64,000 nucleotides of DNA, taken from the NCBI RefSeq assembly GCF_030403505.1, contig NZ_JAUEMJ010000011.1, forward strand, positions 149,694-213,693, written 5' to 3'. This DNA comes from Glycomyces tritici. Its GTDB lineage: Bacteria; Actinomycetota; Actinomycetes; Mycobacteriales; Micromonosporaceae. The position numbers and the translations under genes are program-made. Below are positions 40,133 through 48,884 of the stretch, piece after piece. The notes under the pieces are model-generated. The model saw only the letters and a list, made by a program, of their open reading frames with translations. It searched no databases and was not told the origin of the DNA. Within the stretch, counting starts at the first letter, position 1. Every line of letters starts with the position of its first letter.

Positions 40133-41998
40133 TCAAAGCGACGCCTCTCGCCGCATGCGCTTCGCGAGTGAGGCCATGGAGCCGAGACCGAGGAAATCTC
40201 CTGGGTCGAGGCCGGTGTATCCGCTGTTGCGCAGCAGTTCCATCATCCCCGCGATCATCAGGTAGCTGCCCCCGAGTGCACTGTACGACCTCGTCGGATC
40301 CACATTCGACGATTTATTGCACTCGGTGAAGACCTGCTTCAGGACCTCGAAGCGCTCGTCGACGAAGACTCGTGCCGGGTAGTCGTCGATGGGACTGAAC
40401 TGGTCGATCACGGGGCTCGCCTGCCAGGAGGCTGCACGATGCGCGGACTCCGGCTGTTCGGAAGTAAGGACGTAGAGCGCGGGGATCTTGACGAGCGGAT
40501 CGTGGGAGGACTCGACCAGCAGCCGTTCGTGGATCTCAGTGAGATCCACTTCGACGCCCGCGACATAGGCGACGAGGCCATCGGTTCCGCTCACGATGAC
40601 CATCGCCGCAACGACACCCTCGCAGCGTTCGATGAGCGCTTCGATGCGGTTCGCGGAGAACCGCGAGGCGCCGAACTCGAGCCACCTGGTCTCCGGCGAT
40701 CCAGCCCACGCATCCGAACAGTCCCCAGAGCGCTGGACCGGACGATCCAACCCGTTCGCCGCCCGTTGAATGAAGTCGACGAGTTGCCGCAGTATCTCGA
40801 TGGTGTCCGTCTCGGAGAACACTGCCGCATCCGAGTTCACGTTCAGACTGGTCGCGTTTCGGTAAGGCGAGATGTTGAACCAGAGATGATCGGTGCGGGC
40901 CTCTCCTACCCCGGGATAGATGTCCTGCCCCTCATGGGGCCACACGATCGCGACGTTGCTCAAGTAGTCGAGGTACTCGATGAGCACAGGACTGGCCAGG
41001 GTCGACCCTGCGGTCTCACTGGCCCTTGCGTTGTCCATCATGCAGGCGCCGATGTCGCGATTCGCGAAGAAGTACGCATTGATCAGCGAGCTGTGGGTCC
41101 GCTTGAGGACTGAGCGGTAGGTGTCGTCGGGAGCGAGTTCGAACCGGCAGTCCACGGTCGAAGCGAGTCGGCCGACGTAATCGCGGACCTTCTTGTTCCA
41201 CCGGTTCGCGACCGCGGTCGTGAACAGGAACCGAGGGGTTCGCGTCCAGTCGCTCACCACCTTGCAGACCGCTGCGTGGAATACCGAGGGAGTCGAGACG
41301 GCGCAGCGATCCGCGACCGAGGTGGCCGCTTCCATGATCGTCTTGTCCAGCAAGGTGACGGACCTGGTGTTGCCTGAGCCGTACTTCCAGCTCAGCGAGG
41401 GCAGAAAGTTCCGAGGAGCGTCTTCCCTGAGCTCCCGGAAGTACTGGACCGCGCGCTCTCCTCGAACTGCGGCCCTGAAGTCCGAAGCGAGTTCCGAGGT
41501 GGCGACGTCGATGGGCTGGAGCCTGTCGGCCGCGATGACCGGACGCGATCTCCCGCCGGAGAACAGGAAGACCTCCACCTCCCGGCCGATCATCGCCATG
41601 GAGGTCCCGTCGAGGTCTACCTGGTTGGCGACCAGCATGGCCGCCAGCACCGTGGCCCCGTCGACAGTCGCCTGGCACCGGAAGCCGGGCCGATCGAACA
41701 TGCTCACCGGCTGCACCGCGTCAGGCGGGCCGATCGTGACCTCGGGCCGGTAGGCGGCGAGCACCGACTGCCTCGGAGCCTCGCTTCCAGGACGCTCGTA
41801 GAAGGTTCGCAAGGCCTCATGTCGCTCGGCGCTTGCCGAAAGCGCCGCTTCGAGGTTCGCGATCGAGGTTCCGTCCGGCAGCCGGATCCTCTGCGAGATC
41901 CGCGGCTCCGCGCCCCAATCCTCCATGAAGTAAGGATCGTTGTAGAACCAGAACATGTGCTGCGCCCAGGTGAGAGGTCCCGTGCGAGTTACCTGCAT
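40133..41998 (-). CDS. Condensation-domain-like acyltransferase with degenerate catalytic motif and carrier-like C-terminus
   Basis: 621 residues, ATG at 41998 after GAGGAAAGG. It starts GPLTWAQHMFWFY like NRPS condensation domains (LSxAQxxLWF). The HHxxxDG motif reads NQVDLDG (125-131), so both His, including the general base, are replaced while DG is kept. SWKYGSGNTRSVTL and a later CAMPF-like stretch keep the two-lobed fold. Residues about 550-621 resemble a carrier domain, but GGDSL reads GGSYL (576-580), so the phosphopantetheine Ser is shifted or lost. I infer a transferase or docking partner that works with the free carrier and FAAL to acylate the peptide. It could also be a non-catalytic scaffold. 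Confidence 0.78.
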   Translation of the reverse strand: MQVTRTGPLTWAQHMFWFYNDPYFMEDWGAEPRISQRIRLPDGTSIANLEAALSASAERHEALRTFYERPGSEAPRQSVLAAYRPEVTIGPPDAVQPVSMFDRPGFRCQATVDGATVLAAMLVANQVDLDGTSMAMIGREVEVFLFSGGRSRPVIAADRLQPIDVATSELASDFRAAVRGERAVQYFRELREDAPRNFLPSLSWKYGSGNTRSVTLLDKTIMEAATSVADRCAVSTPSVFHAAVCKVVSDWTRTPRFLFTTAVANRWNKKVRDYVGRLASTVDCRFELAPDDTYRSVLKRTHSSLINAYFFANRDIGACMMDNARASETAGSTLASPVLIEYLDYLSNVAIVWPHEGQDIYPGVGEARTDHLWFNISPYRNATSLNVNSDAAVFSETDTIEILRQLVDFIQRAANGLDRPVQRSGDCSDAWAGSPETRWLEFGASRFSANRIEALIERCEGVVAAMVIVSGTDGLVAYVAGVEVDLTEIHERLLVESSHDPLVKIPALYVLTSEQPESAHRAASWQASPVIDQFSPIDDYPARVFVDERFEVLKQVFTECNKSSNVDPTRSYSALGGSYLMIAGMMELLRNSGYTGLDPGDFLGLGSMASLAKRMRREASL

Positions 41999-42315
41999 CT
42001 TTACCTTTCCTCGCTGCCCCGGGGTCCGGGGCCCGAAAGTTTCGAGATTTTCCCGGTAATTTTCGAGCCTAGCAGCTTGAGTAGTGAAGTCAAGATTCCT
42101 TTAGTGACCTAAGTGGTAATTGCACCGCCCACTTGGCCACTCTCGCCACTCTGGAATCATTGGTTCATCCATTTCGCTGCATCGTGCGTTGAAAATGCGA
42201 GGTTCATACTCTCCGTCTTTACCTTCGGGTTCCACGTGAGCACGACGACCCTAGGTGGGGAAGGCGCAGTTTCCGGAGGCCTCCCCATCCTGGCGACCGT
42301 GAAGGGAACCTGTGA
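41999..42315. promoter_or_regulatory. Divergent promoter region with SARP-like repeats
   Basis: 317 bp between the condensation-like gene and the carrier protein gene. TTTCGAG occurs at 42040-42046 and 42061-42067 (21 bp apart), and TAGTGA at 42082-42087 and 42102-42107 (20 bp apart). SARP targets are heptamer direct repeats at about 11 or 22 bp, so these are candidates. A 68-codon GTG frame here has no ribosome site. Confidence 0.4.
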
Positions 42316-42585
42316 ATGACTGAAGCATCCGCCGCACCCGCCTTGGAACTCGTATTGCCCCGGTTGATCCAGCAGTGCGTGGAGATCCTGGAGATCGATG
42401 GCCTTGAGGCCGACGCGAACTTCTTCGACTTCGGAGGGGACTCCCTGGCGGTCGTCGAGTTGCTGGGCGCGATCCATGACGAATGGGGCGTGGAACTGGC
42501 CGTCGACCAACTCCTGTCGGCTTCGGACCTGACCGCGGTCGCGATCATTGTGACGAACGCATTGGCCCATGCTCGACCTGCTTGA
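42316..42585 (+). CDS. Free-standing acyl/peptidyl carrier protein
   Basis: 89 residues, ATG at 42316 with GAAGGGA upstream. A complete carrier domain: ADANFFDFGGDSLAVVELLG holds the phosphopantetheine-accepting Ser, followed by helices III/IV ending VAIIVTNALAH. It is functional as far as can be seen, unlike the degenerate one at the end of the condensation-like protein. Its 3' end overlaps the FAAL start by 17 bases, so the two are coupled partners. Confidence 0.93.
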   Translation: MTEASAAPALELVLPRLIQQCVEILEIDGLEADANFFDFGGDSLAVVELLGAIHDEWGVELAVDQLLSASDLTAVAIIVTNALAHARPA

Positions 42586-44239
42586 CGGGAGCGGCCAACC
42601 TACGTCGCTCATGGACCGGGTGGCCCTTCATGCCGACGTTGATCCCTCAAAGACCGCGATGCGGTGGGTCTCTGGGAAAGACGGGCATGCCGAGACGCTG
42701 GATTACGGAGGGATGCACCGGGCCGCGCTGATCCTGGCGGCGCAGATCGAGGGCAGCGTCGTCGATGTGCCGGTCGGTATCGCCTGCGCCTCACCGCTGA
42801 ATGCGGCGGTCGGAGTCCTGGCTTGCCTTGCTTCCGGCCTGGCCTGCGAAGTGCTGCCGTCCCCAGCGGAGGTGCGCGGGACCGATACTTTCTCATCCGA
42901 TCCGCAGCGCGCCTGCAGCACCGACCAGGTCCTGAGCGACCGCGTGATCGGCGGCGCCGGCTGGCGTCAGGTCGCTTTCGGCAAGAGCGAGTTCAACCTC
43001 TTCGCCCGGCCCAAGAAGACCCCGTCGTTCGCGCGATCGCTGACCGACATCGCGTTCATCCAATCGACGTCGGGCACGACCGGGAATCCCAAGACCGTCT
43101 TGGTCTCACACCGAAACATCGAGGCGGCCTGCGAACAGGCGGCCGAGGCGTACGGGCTGACTGCGGAGGACCGGTTCGTCTCGTGGACCCCGATGCACTA
43201 CAGCATGGGCATAGTGAACGCTCTGCTCCTGCCGCTCACGCTGGGGGCCACCTCCACGCTCGTAGCCTCCCGAGGTTTCGCAGAGGACCCGATGGCCTGG
43301 CTCCGCGCCGTCCAGCGGTACCGCGGCACCTATTCCTCCGCGCCGGAATTCGGCTACTCGCGCTGCGTCGACCGGATCGGGCCGGAGCTCGCGGCCGGAC
43401 TGGACTTGAGCTCCTGGCGGGTGGCGAGGGTCGCTGCGGGGCCCTTGTGGAGTGAGGTGCTCGACGGCTTCGTCGAACGCTTCGGTCCGTCGGGCTTTCG
43501 CGCGGAGGCGTTCTGCCCCTCCTACGGATTGACCGAGGCCACCCTCTTCGTCTCCGGCACGAGGCCGGGCGAGCCTTATCCCCCGCGGGCGGCTCTCAGT
43601 TCCTGGTCGCAGAACGAGGTGGTCGCCGCAGGTCGGCCGATGCCGGGAACCTCGATCACCATCGTCGATCCAGAGACCGGCAGTACGTGCGCACCGGGCG
43701 CGGTCGGCGAGATACGGGTGTCGGGGCCGCAAGTGGCGATGGTCGTCGGTGAGGACGAGAGCAACCGGTCCGCTCAGGAGCGTTCGGCTGCGGCTGCCGT
43801 TTCTCTCGTCACCGGAGACCTCGGCGTGTTCGAGGACGGCATGCTGTGGGTCGTCGGCCGGCGGCGGGACATCGTCAAGATCCGAGGCGTGACCCACTCG
43901 CTGTCGTCGATCGACCATGAGATCGCAAAGGCGGCGGCAGAACTCGGTGTCCGGCGGTGGTGCGCACTCGCCGGTGGCGGGCTGAGGTCCGAGCAGCTCT
44001 GGGTCGCCGCGGAGCCCGGGGACGACTTGGCTCCTGACGAGGTCGTCCGGAGAATCGCCAGGTTCATTCCGGCTGTGACCGGCGTTCGCGCCCACCGGAT
44101 CGTGCTGGTCGGGCCCGGCGAGCTCCCTGTGACCGACAGCGGTAAGCCTCGGCGGTCCGAGTGCGTGCGTCAGCTGCTCGCCGATTCCATGACCACCCTG
44201 TGTTCGTGGCCGGAAAGCCGCGCACGGGTCGAGCGCTAA
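42569..44239 (+). CDS. Fatty-acyl-AMP ligase (FAAL-type)
   Basis: 556 residues; ATG at 42569 inside the carrier gene. P-loop FIQSTSGTTGNPKTVLVSH (about 162-180), then SWTPMHYSMGIVNALLLPLT and SSAPEFGYSRCVDRI, DLSSWRVARVAAGPL, FRAEAFCPSYGLTEATLFVS, all typical of FAALs rather than acyl-CoA ligases. A8 GRRRDIVKIRG and A10 PVTDSGKPRR with intact Lys are present. FAALs activate fatty acids as AMP esters and load them on a carrier protein. The coupled carrier gene directly upstream is the expected partner, which points to a lipid group on the lanthipeptide. Chain length is unknown. Confidence 0.9.
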   Translation: MLDLLDGSGQPTSLMDRVALHADVDPSKTAMRWVSGKDGHAETLDYGGMHRAALILAAQIEGSVVDVPVGIACASPLNAAVGVLACLASGLACEVLPSPAEVRGTDTFSSDPQRACSTDQVLSDRVIGGAGWRQVAFGKSEFNLFARPKKTPSFARSLTDIAFIQSTSGTTGNPKTVLVSHRNIEAACEQAAEAYGLTAEDRFVSWTPMHYSMGIVNALLLPLTLGATSTLVASRGFAEDPMAWLRAVQRYRGTYSSAPEFGYSRCVDRIGPELAAGLDLSSWRVARVAAGPLWSEVLDGFVERFGPSGFRAEAFCPSYGLTEATLFVSGTRPGEPYPPRAALSSWSQNEVVAAGRPMPGTSITIVDPETGSTCAPGAVGEIRVSGPQVAMVVGEDESNRSAQERSAAAAVSLVTGDLGVFEDGMLWVVGRRRDIVKIRGVTHSLSSIDHEIAKAAAELGVRRWCALAGGGLRSEQLWVAAEPGDDLAPDEVVRRIARFIPAVTGVRAHRIVLVGPGELPVTDSGKPRRSECVRQLLADSMTTLCSWPESRARVER

Positions 44240-44267
44240 TCGGCTGCGGCGAAGCCGGCCTGCGCAC

Positions 44268-45590
44268 CTACTGCGGCTCGGCTCCCCGATACCGGGCGAG
44301 GGACTCGGCGACCTGGTCGACGTCCGCGAGGATCACCACGACCGCGTTGTCGGGACCCATGCGTTCAGCGGCGACCCGTCGCACATCGCCGGGCGTGACA
44401 CCCCGCAGCTGCTCGGCGTGGTCGGCGAGCCAGGAGAGCGGCAGGCCGCAAGCGGCGAGGGCCTCTATGCAGTTGGCGAGTCCGGCCTGCGTGGCGATGC
44501 CCATCTTCATCGCGCCGAGTGCGAACCCTCGCGCAGAGCGGAGTTCCTCCTCGTCCACCGGGCGCTCGGTCATTCCGCGGAGTTCACCGAGAATCTCCGC
44601 CAGTGCCGCGGCGGTCACGTCCGTGGCGACGTCCACCCCGATCAATTGCACCGACCCGACCGGGAGTTGGTCGACGTACGCCCAGAGTGAGTATCCGAAG
44701 CCTTTGGTCTCGCGCAGGTTCGATACGAGCCGGGAGATCGAATAGCCGCCCAGCGCCATGACGGCGAGGTGCTGGGCGGCGTTGTCGGGATGGGTGCGGC
44801 CGACGGCGCCGCACGCTACGCGGATCGACGACTGCACCGAGCCGGGGCGGTCGGCCAGGACCAGCGGCCCGGGCTCCAGTTCGGGCAGCGGCTCCGGGAG
44901 GCCGGGGCCCGCGGAACCGCTCCAGGATTCGAACGCCTTCTCGACGTCGGTGGCGGTCTGCTCGGGGTCGATGTCGCCGACGATGACCAGCCGGGCGCCC
45001 TTGGGCTGGAGCATGGACCGGTGGGCGGCTATGACAGCCTCGCGTTCGACCGCGGCGATTTCATCGGCGGAGGGTGTGCGGCGACCGTAGGGGTGTTTTC
45101 CCCAGAGGCGTGCGTTGAAGGCCCGGTCAACCTGGAAGTCGGCTCGCTGCTCAGCCACCGAGAGCCAGCTGATCACCCGGGCGCGTTTGGTCTCGAAGGG
45201 CCGTTCAGGGTAATCGGCGGTGGCGAGCAGGTCCCCGAGGACGGCTAGGAGGTCAGGGAGTCCTGAGGCGAGGCAGTTGCCGGAGATCGTGAGCTCGCCC
45301 GGGCCGGTGTCGGCGCGGAGCGTGCCTCCTGCGCCTTGGATGCGCTGCGCGAGCTGGGTCGAGGTCGCGTTCGCCGTGCCGGTGAGCAGTGCGGCGGCTG
45401 CCATGTCCTTGACCGCCTGGTTGATGCGAGCGGTCGGGATGGAGAGCCGAAGTTCAGCCAGTGGCACGCCTGGACGCCGGGCCATGATGAGTCGAAGCCC
45501 ACTCGAGAACCGAGATTCGATCACGTTAGGCAGTCGAAGGGGCGCTTCCTCAGCAAGCGGTGGGATCTTCTTGAAATCGTGCTCGCTCAC
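44268..45590 (-). CDS. M16-family peptidase-like protein without HxxEH zinc motif
   Basis: 440 residues from a GTG at 45590 (AAGGGAG upstream). The two-domain M16B fold is clear: ESRFSSGLRLIMARRPGVPL, the linker NARLWGKHPYGRRTPSADEI, ARLVIVGDIDPEQT, and LRETKGFGYSLWAYVD with the Arg/Tyr pair near the C-terminus. Where active subunits have HxxEH this protein reads MAAAALLTGTANATS, so it should not bind zinc itself. M16 proteases are known to remove class III leader peptides. This is probably the non-catalytic half of a heterodimer whose catalytic partner lies outside the cluster. Converges with the FAAL gene 28 bp away. Confidence 0.85.
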   Translation of the reverse strand: MSEHDFKKIPPLAEEAPLRLPNVIESRFSSGLRLIMARRPGVPLAELRLSIPTARINQAVKDMAAAALLTGTANATSTQLAQRIQGAGGTLRADTGPGELTISGNCLASGLPDLLAVLGDLLATADYPERPFETKRARVISWLSVAEQRADFQVDRAFNARLWGKHPYGRRTPSADEIAAVEREAVIAAHRSMLQPKGARLVIVGDIDPEQTATDVEKAFESWSGSAGPGLPEPLPELEPGPLVLADRPGSVQSSIRVACGAVGRTHPDNAAQHLAVMALGGYSISRLVSNLRETKGFGYSLWAYVDQLPVGSVQLIGVDVATDVTAAALAEILGELRGMTERPVDEEELRSARGFALGAMKMGIATQAGLANCIEALAACGLPLSWLADHAEQLRGVTPGDVRRVAAERMGPDNAVVVILADVDQVAESLARYRGAEPQ

Positions 45591-46080
45591 TCGCGTCGGC
45601 TCCCTTGGACGATTCTTGCTGCCCGACAGAACTTTTCATCGCTGGCCGGTGCCGAGAATCCTATCCGTAAAGATGCCTCGTCTTTACCAGCTCATGCGTT
45701 GCCTGTAGATCATCGTCGTCGTCCGACGGACTGTGCGGTCGTCCTACCAGTGGTGCATCACCGTCAGCACGCTGGACAGGCGCAAGACGCCTTGACCGAG
45801 TCCTAACCCCATCGAATGGCGCTTTAACGGCCACCGATGGAACCACCGCTGGGGGCCGCACTCTCCCCCGACCCACGAAATGACACGATCACCCGGACCC
45901 GATCGGCTCACCGACCAGCAACCACGGAACGAGCGAACGCCCCGATCAAGACCCCGAAGCCAACAACCACCCGCCACCACTGGCTAACGCCCAGCATTGA
46001 CCAGCAAAGGCCGATCCGCAACGGCGCCTTCGCGAACGGCAAAAGGCTCCAATGGCTCCCCTATTGGCTCCCCGAGGCCC
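45591..46080. other. Right flank of the cluster, no gene
   Basis: 490 bp. No reading frame with a ribosome site and protein-like composition. A direct TTGGCTCCC/TATTGGCTCC motif near 46052-46072 precedes the boundary repeat. An integrase gene might be expected here but is absent. Confidence 0.4.
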
Positions 46081-46214
46081 TCTACAAAGGTGTCACGCGG
46101 GGCCGCAGGGCTGCCCGAAAGACACGAAAAAAGGCCCTGTCACCAGGGCCTTTCGTCTGTGCGCGAGGGGGGACTTGAACCCCCACGTCCATAATAGGAC
46201 ACTAGCACCTCAAG
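46081..46214 (-). repeat. Island boundary repeat, copy 2: tRNA-Leu(GAG) 3' fragment plus terminator
   Basis: On the minus strand from 46214: CTTGAGGTGCTAG (anticodon GAG in its loop), variable arm GTCC..GGAC, T-arm GGGGGTTCAAGTCCCCC, acceptor end CTCGCGCA at 46160, then terminator AAAGGCCCTG/CAGGGCCTTT with T6 and about 50 bp of flank. The 5' half of the tRNA is missing. The tRNA part is undamaged, in contrast to copy 1. Tyrosine recombinases typically use exactly this part (anticodon loop to 3' end) as attachment core. An intact tRNA-Leu is predicted further right, outside the window. Confidence 0.88.
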
Positions 46215-46725
46215 TCTATTTTATGGCCTTCAGAGTCCAATTTGCTGATCATCCTCGCAGGTAGATCATACCTCGCGTTAGTCATCAATAGTCATTGTCC
46301 GGCAACATTGAGCATCGTTTTCCGCAGCGAATGGCTCGTAAATTGGCTCCGCAAACCCGTCCATAATCGACTAACGTCTACGGCCGTGGGGGCATGGGAC
46401 CCGCCCGGGTCATGTCACAGACCCGTATGCCTCTGAACTGGCCGAACACGACTCCTCCCCGAGTTTCCTCGTCCGGTCGACGTATGACAGGGACGGCAAC
46501 GAGCTCACCGCCGCGGTGACCTCAGCGTGAACGCCCCGCCCCTCCCCCGGCCACGGTCGCCACCAGGCTTCCCGGACGACCGTGGGCTGCAGGTAGCATC
46601 GCTCCCGGCCTGACCACCGGTACCGGCCCTACTACTCCAACTGGCAGAGAGAGCGCGGACTCAAGACCTGCAATCCCAGGTAGGGCACACACTTGCGAGA
46701 GTGCATTCCATATCTGTGGATCGGG
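46215..46725. other. Gap beyond the island boundary
   Basis: 511 bp. One plus frame near 46415-46530 ends YASELAEHDSSPSFLVRSTY, DRDGNELTAAVTSA and a stop; it looks like the C-terminal scrap of a lost gene. Nothing else is seen. Confidence 0.3.
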
Positions 46726-48603
46726 TCAAAATGCGACTGTCGCGTGAGGTTGTGTAAGCGCAGAACGAACCGTGTCGGCGTCGTGTCGGGCAGGTGCGCT
46801 CGGAGTGATGAGGACCAGCAGTGCACAGGCGCGCAATGCCAGCGCCGCGTAGACGGGGTCGACTTCATCCACGAAGCCATGCGCGATCAGGTTGCGGAAA
46901 TTCGAGCCTTCGGAAAGCAGGAAGGTGCGAAAGTATCGTTCCCAGTTCGGGTCGAAGTCGTTTTCACATAGCAGCGGGAGCAACGCGCCCAATCCGAGGA
47001 AATGTCCATCGGTGTCGCCGACTTGCGTCCGGTAGATCGGTTCGTTCAGATGGAGTAGCAGCGCCCGAGCGGCGGCTTCGATCTTGGGGACGGCCAAGTG
47101 AACGGCGGCTTCGAACTCGCCGAACAAAAATAGCCGCAGCGCCTTCGCAAGCGCGCGGGCGTAGGGAGGATGAACATCCTTCGCTCGGCTGCGGATGAAT
47201 GTTTCCAGTTCCACTTCGGTCGGGATCGCGAAGCGGTTCTTGATCAATTCCAGTGCTTGGGCGAGCAGGACGCCTCGCACTGTCATAGAGAGCGTTTCGG
47301 CGCGGGCGAGTTCCTGGTTGAACACCGCGTCGGATCCGGTCAGTTTCCGGGATGGCATGTCGCCGTCGCGGTACGTCACGTTGGTCATGAGGCTACGGAT
47401 TGGCGATGCCTCGGTGGCCGCGCGGGCCGTTTCGCGGTTGGATGCGACGTCACCACTCGGGGCATCGGTTGAGATCCAAAGGGCAAGAACGTCCTGCCAG
47501 GTTTGGGCGAGTTCGAAGCTGCGCATGAACCGTCCGGTGACGGCGTCAGGGACTTTGAATTCGAACTCCTCGACCACCCACTCGATGGGTGGTGCCTGTT
47601 GAAGGCCGACCTCCGCTTGCTCGGCGAGGTCGATGATGCCCAAGCGCCGCGCCTCGGTGGCGGCAATTTCTAGGTGGTGGCGAACTCCCATGCCGTCTTT
47701 GGCAGCCTCGGCTTCGGCAAGAACCGCCTGCACTTGGACCCGGCTGGCGTGCTCGATACGGGCCTGGTCATCGCCGGCGCGCCGGCGGACCAGCTCCGCG
47801 AAGTTCTTGACTACGTGCGAGGGGTGGTAAGCGAGCAGGGCTCTCTCGAGCAAGGCATTCGCGGCGGGGAGCCAAGGGGTTCCTCCCTTGGCTCGCGGCA
47901 TGGTCATCGCCTGGAGTACTGGCAGCACCGCATACGGCTCCTCCTTGGCGTCCACGCGAGCTTCGGTGAACACCAGCATTGCGTCAATGGTCTCGGCTTC
48001 CAGCTCGCTCAGGGCGACCTCACGGGTGATGCTCCAGGCCCGAACCAGATTCATACCCTGGTCGAGGCGGCTCAGCTCACCTCCGACAGTCTCGAGGTAT
48101 GCGCGGATCGCGCGGGATCCGGCCTCTCGGGAGTTGTCGGCGAGCCGAAGCGAGAAGACTATGTCCGCAAAGCGTGCCCTGGCAATTGGGTGCGTAACAA
48201 CCTGTTCCAACCCGACCCAAAGCTGGCGGATGTCCTCGCTCGCCTGACGTAGCGGTTGCGGGAACTCGGAGTCTCCCTCCATAGGCTGCAAGGTCGCGGC
48301 GAAGCGTTTTGGCCGTTCCTGTTCGCAGGTCAGCCGGTAGTCGAAAGTGGCCGACAGCCCCCGCAAGGCGTTTGGGTCGAACTCCGGCGGCATGCCAGCG
48401 CTGGTACGCCGAATCCGGTCTGGCACCAGGTACATGTCCTCAGCACCCTCGCAGGCACCATCTACCAGGGCGGCCAACTCGGCGGTCTGGCCGGGATCGA
48501 ATCCATATGCCGCCGCCGTGCCGCTCGCTTCGATGTTGGCATGGTCCCGCTGTGCAGGCACATCCCGGTAGCCGCTAGGCGATGCGGAGCTGGACTCTTC
48601 CAT
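46726..48603 (-). CDS. Unknown 625-residue protein with HEPN-like C-terminus
   Basis: ATG at 48603 with CGGAGGC upstream (the frame is open to 48795 but without site). Mostly helical and soluble. The C-terminal ~180 residues (FEAAVHLAVPKIEAAARALL, GHFLGLGALLPLLCEN, WERYFRTFLLSEGSNFRNLIAHG) resemble the DUF4209/abortive-infection HEPN group. RNLIAHG holds the R-x4-H motif (Arg570, His575) of HEPN ribonucleases. The N-terminal part is unrecognised. HEPN proteins act in antiviral defence and toxin-antitoxin systems; this is an inference from motif and from the neighbouring nuclease-like giant protein. Confidence 0.75.
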   Translation of the reverse strand: MEESSSASPSGYRDVPAQRDHANIEASGTAAAYGFDPGQTAELAALVDGACEGAEDMYLVPDRIRRTSAGMPPEFDPNALRGLSATFDYRLTCEQERPKRFAATLQPMEGDSEFPQPLRQASEDIRQLWVGLEQVVTHPIARARFADIVFSLRLADNSREAGSRAIRAYLETVGGELSRLDQGMNLVRAWSITREVALSELEAETIDAMLVFTEARVDAKEEPYAVLPVLQAMTMPRAKGGTPWLPAANALLERALLAYHPSHVVKNFAELVRRRAGDDQARIEHASRVQVQAVLAEAEAAKDGMGVRHHLEIAATEARRLGIIDLAEQAEVGLQQAPPIEWVVEEFEFKVPDAVTGRFMRSFELAQTWQDVLALWISTDAPSGDVASNRETARAATEASPIRSLMTNVTYRDGDMPSRKLTGSDAVFNQELARAETLSMTVRGVLLAQALELIKNRFAIPTEVELETFIRSRAKDVHPPYARALAKALRLFLFGEFEAAVHLAVPKIEAAARALLLHLNEPIYRTQVGDTDGHFLGLGALLPLLCENDFDPNWERYFRTFLLSEGSNFRNLIAHGFVDEVDPVYAALALRACALLVLITPSAPARHDADTVRSALTQPHATVAF

Positions 48604-48884
48604 CTTTGCCTCCGAGGTTTCAAGTAGACGGAGCCTACGCCGTCGGTCCGACACGGACAGTTCCCGATATCCGCCTGCACTATCCACGACCGCGAACTCA
48701 ACAAGCCCACGCGGCGGCGTGCTCAGTGGGTGATGTCCGGGCGAAGGATCCCTGAACGTCACCGTCTTACTACACCCGCAACCCGTGGACCTCATCCGCG
48801 GACGGAAGGATGGCGTGACCGGGATCTAGCCGGTCAGGACTGGATACAGCCCTTCGGGCTTTAGCTGGTTCAAGATCGACCTTG

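Noticed and set aside
42113..42319. 68-residue protein before the carrier gene
   Set aside because: GTG start without ribosome site; the frame covers the divergent promoter region.
46160..46214. tRNA-Leu gene
   Set aside because: Only the part from anticodon loop to 3' end exists; D-arm and 5' acceptor strand are absent, so it is an attachment-site fragment.
48850..48868. GCCC-TTCG-GGGC-like hairpin
   Set aside because: Short stem directly before a coding start, no gene ends there; not strong enough for a terminator.
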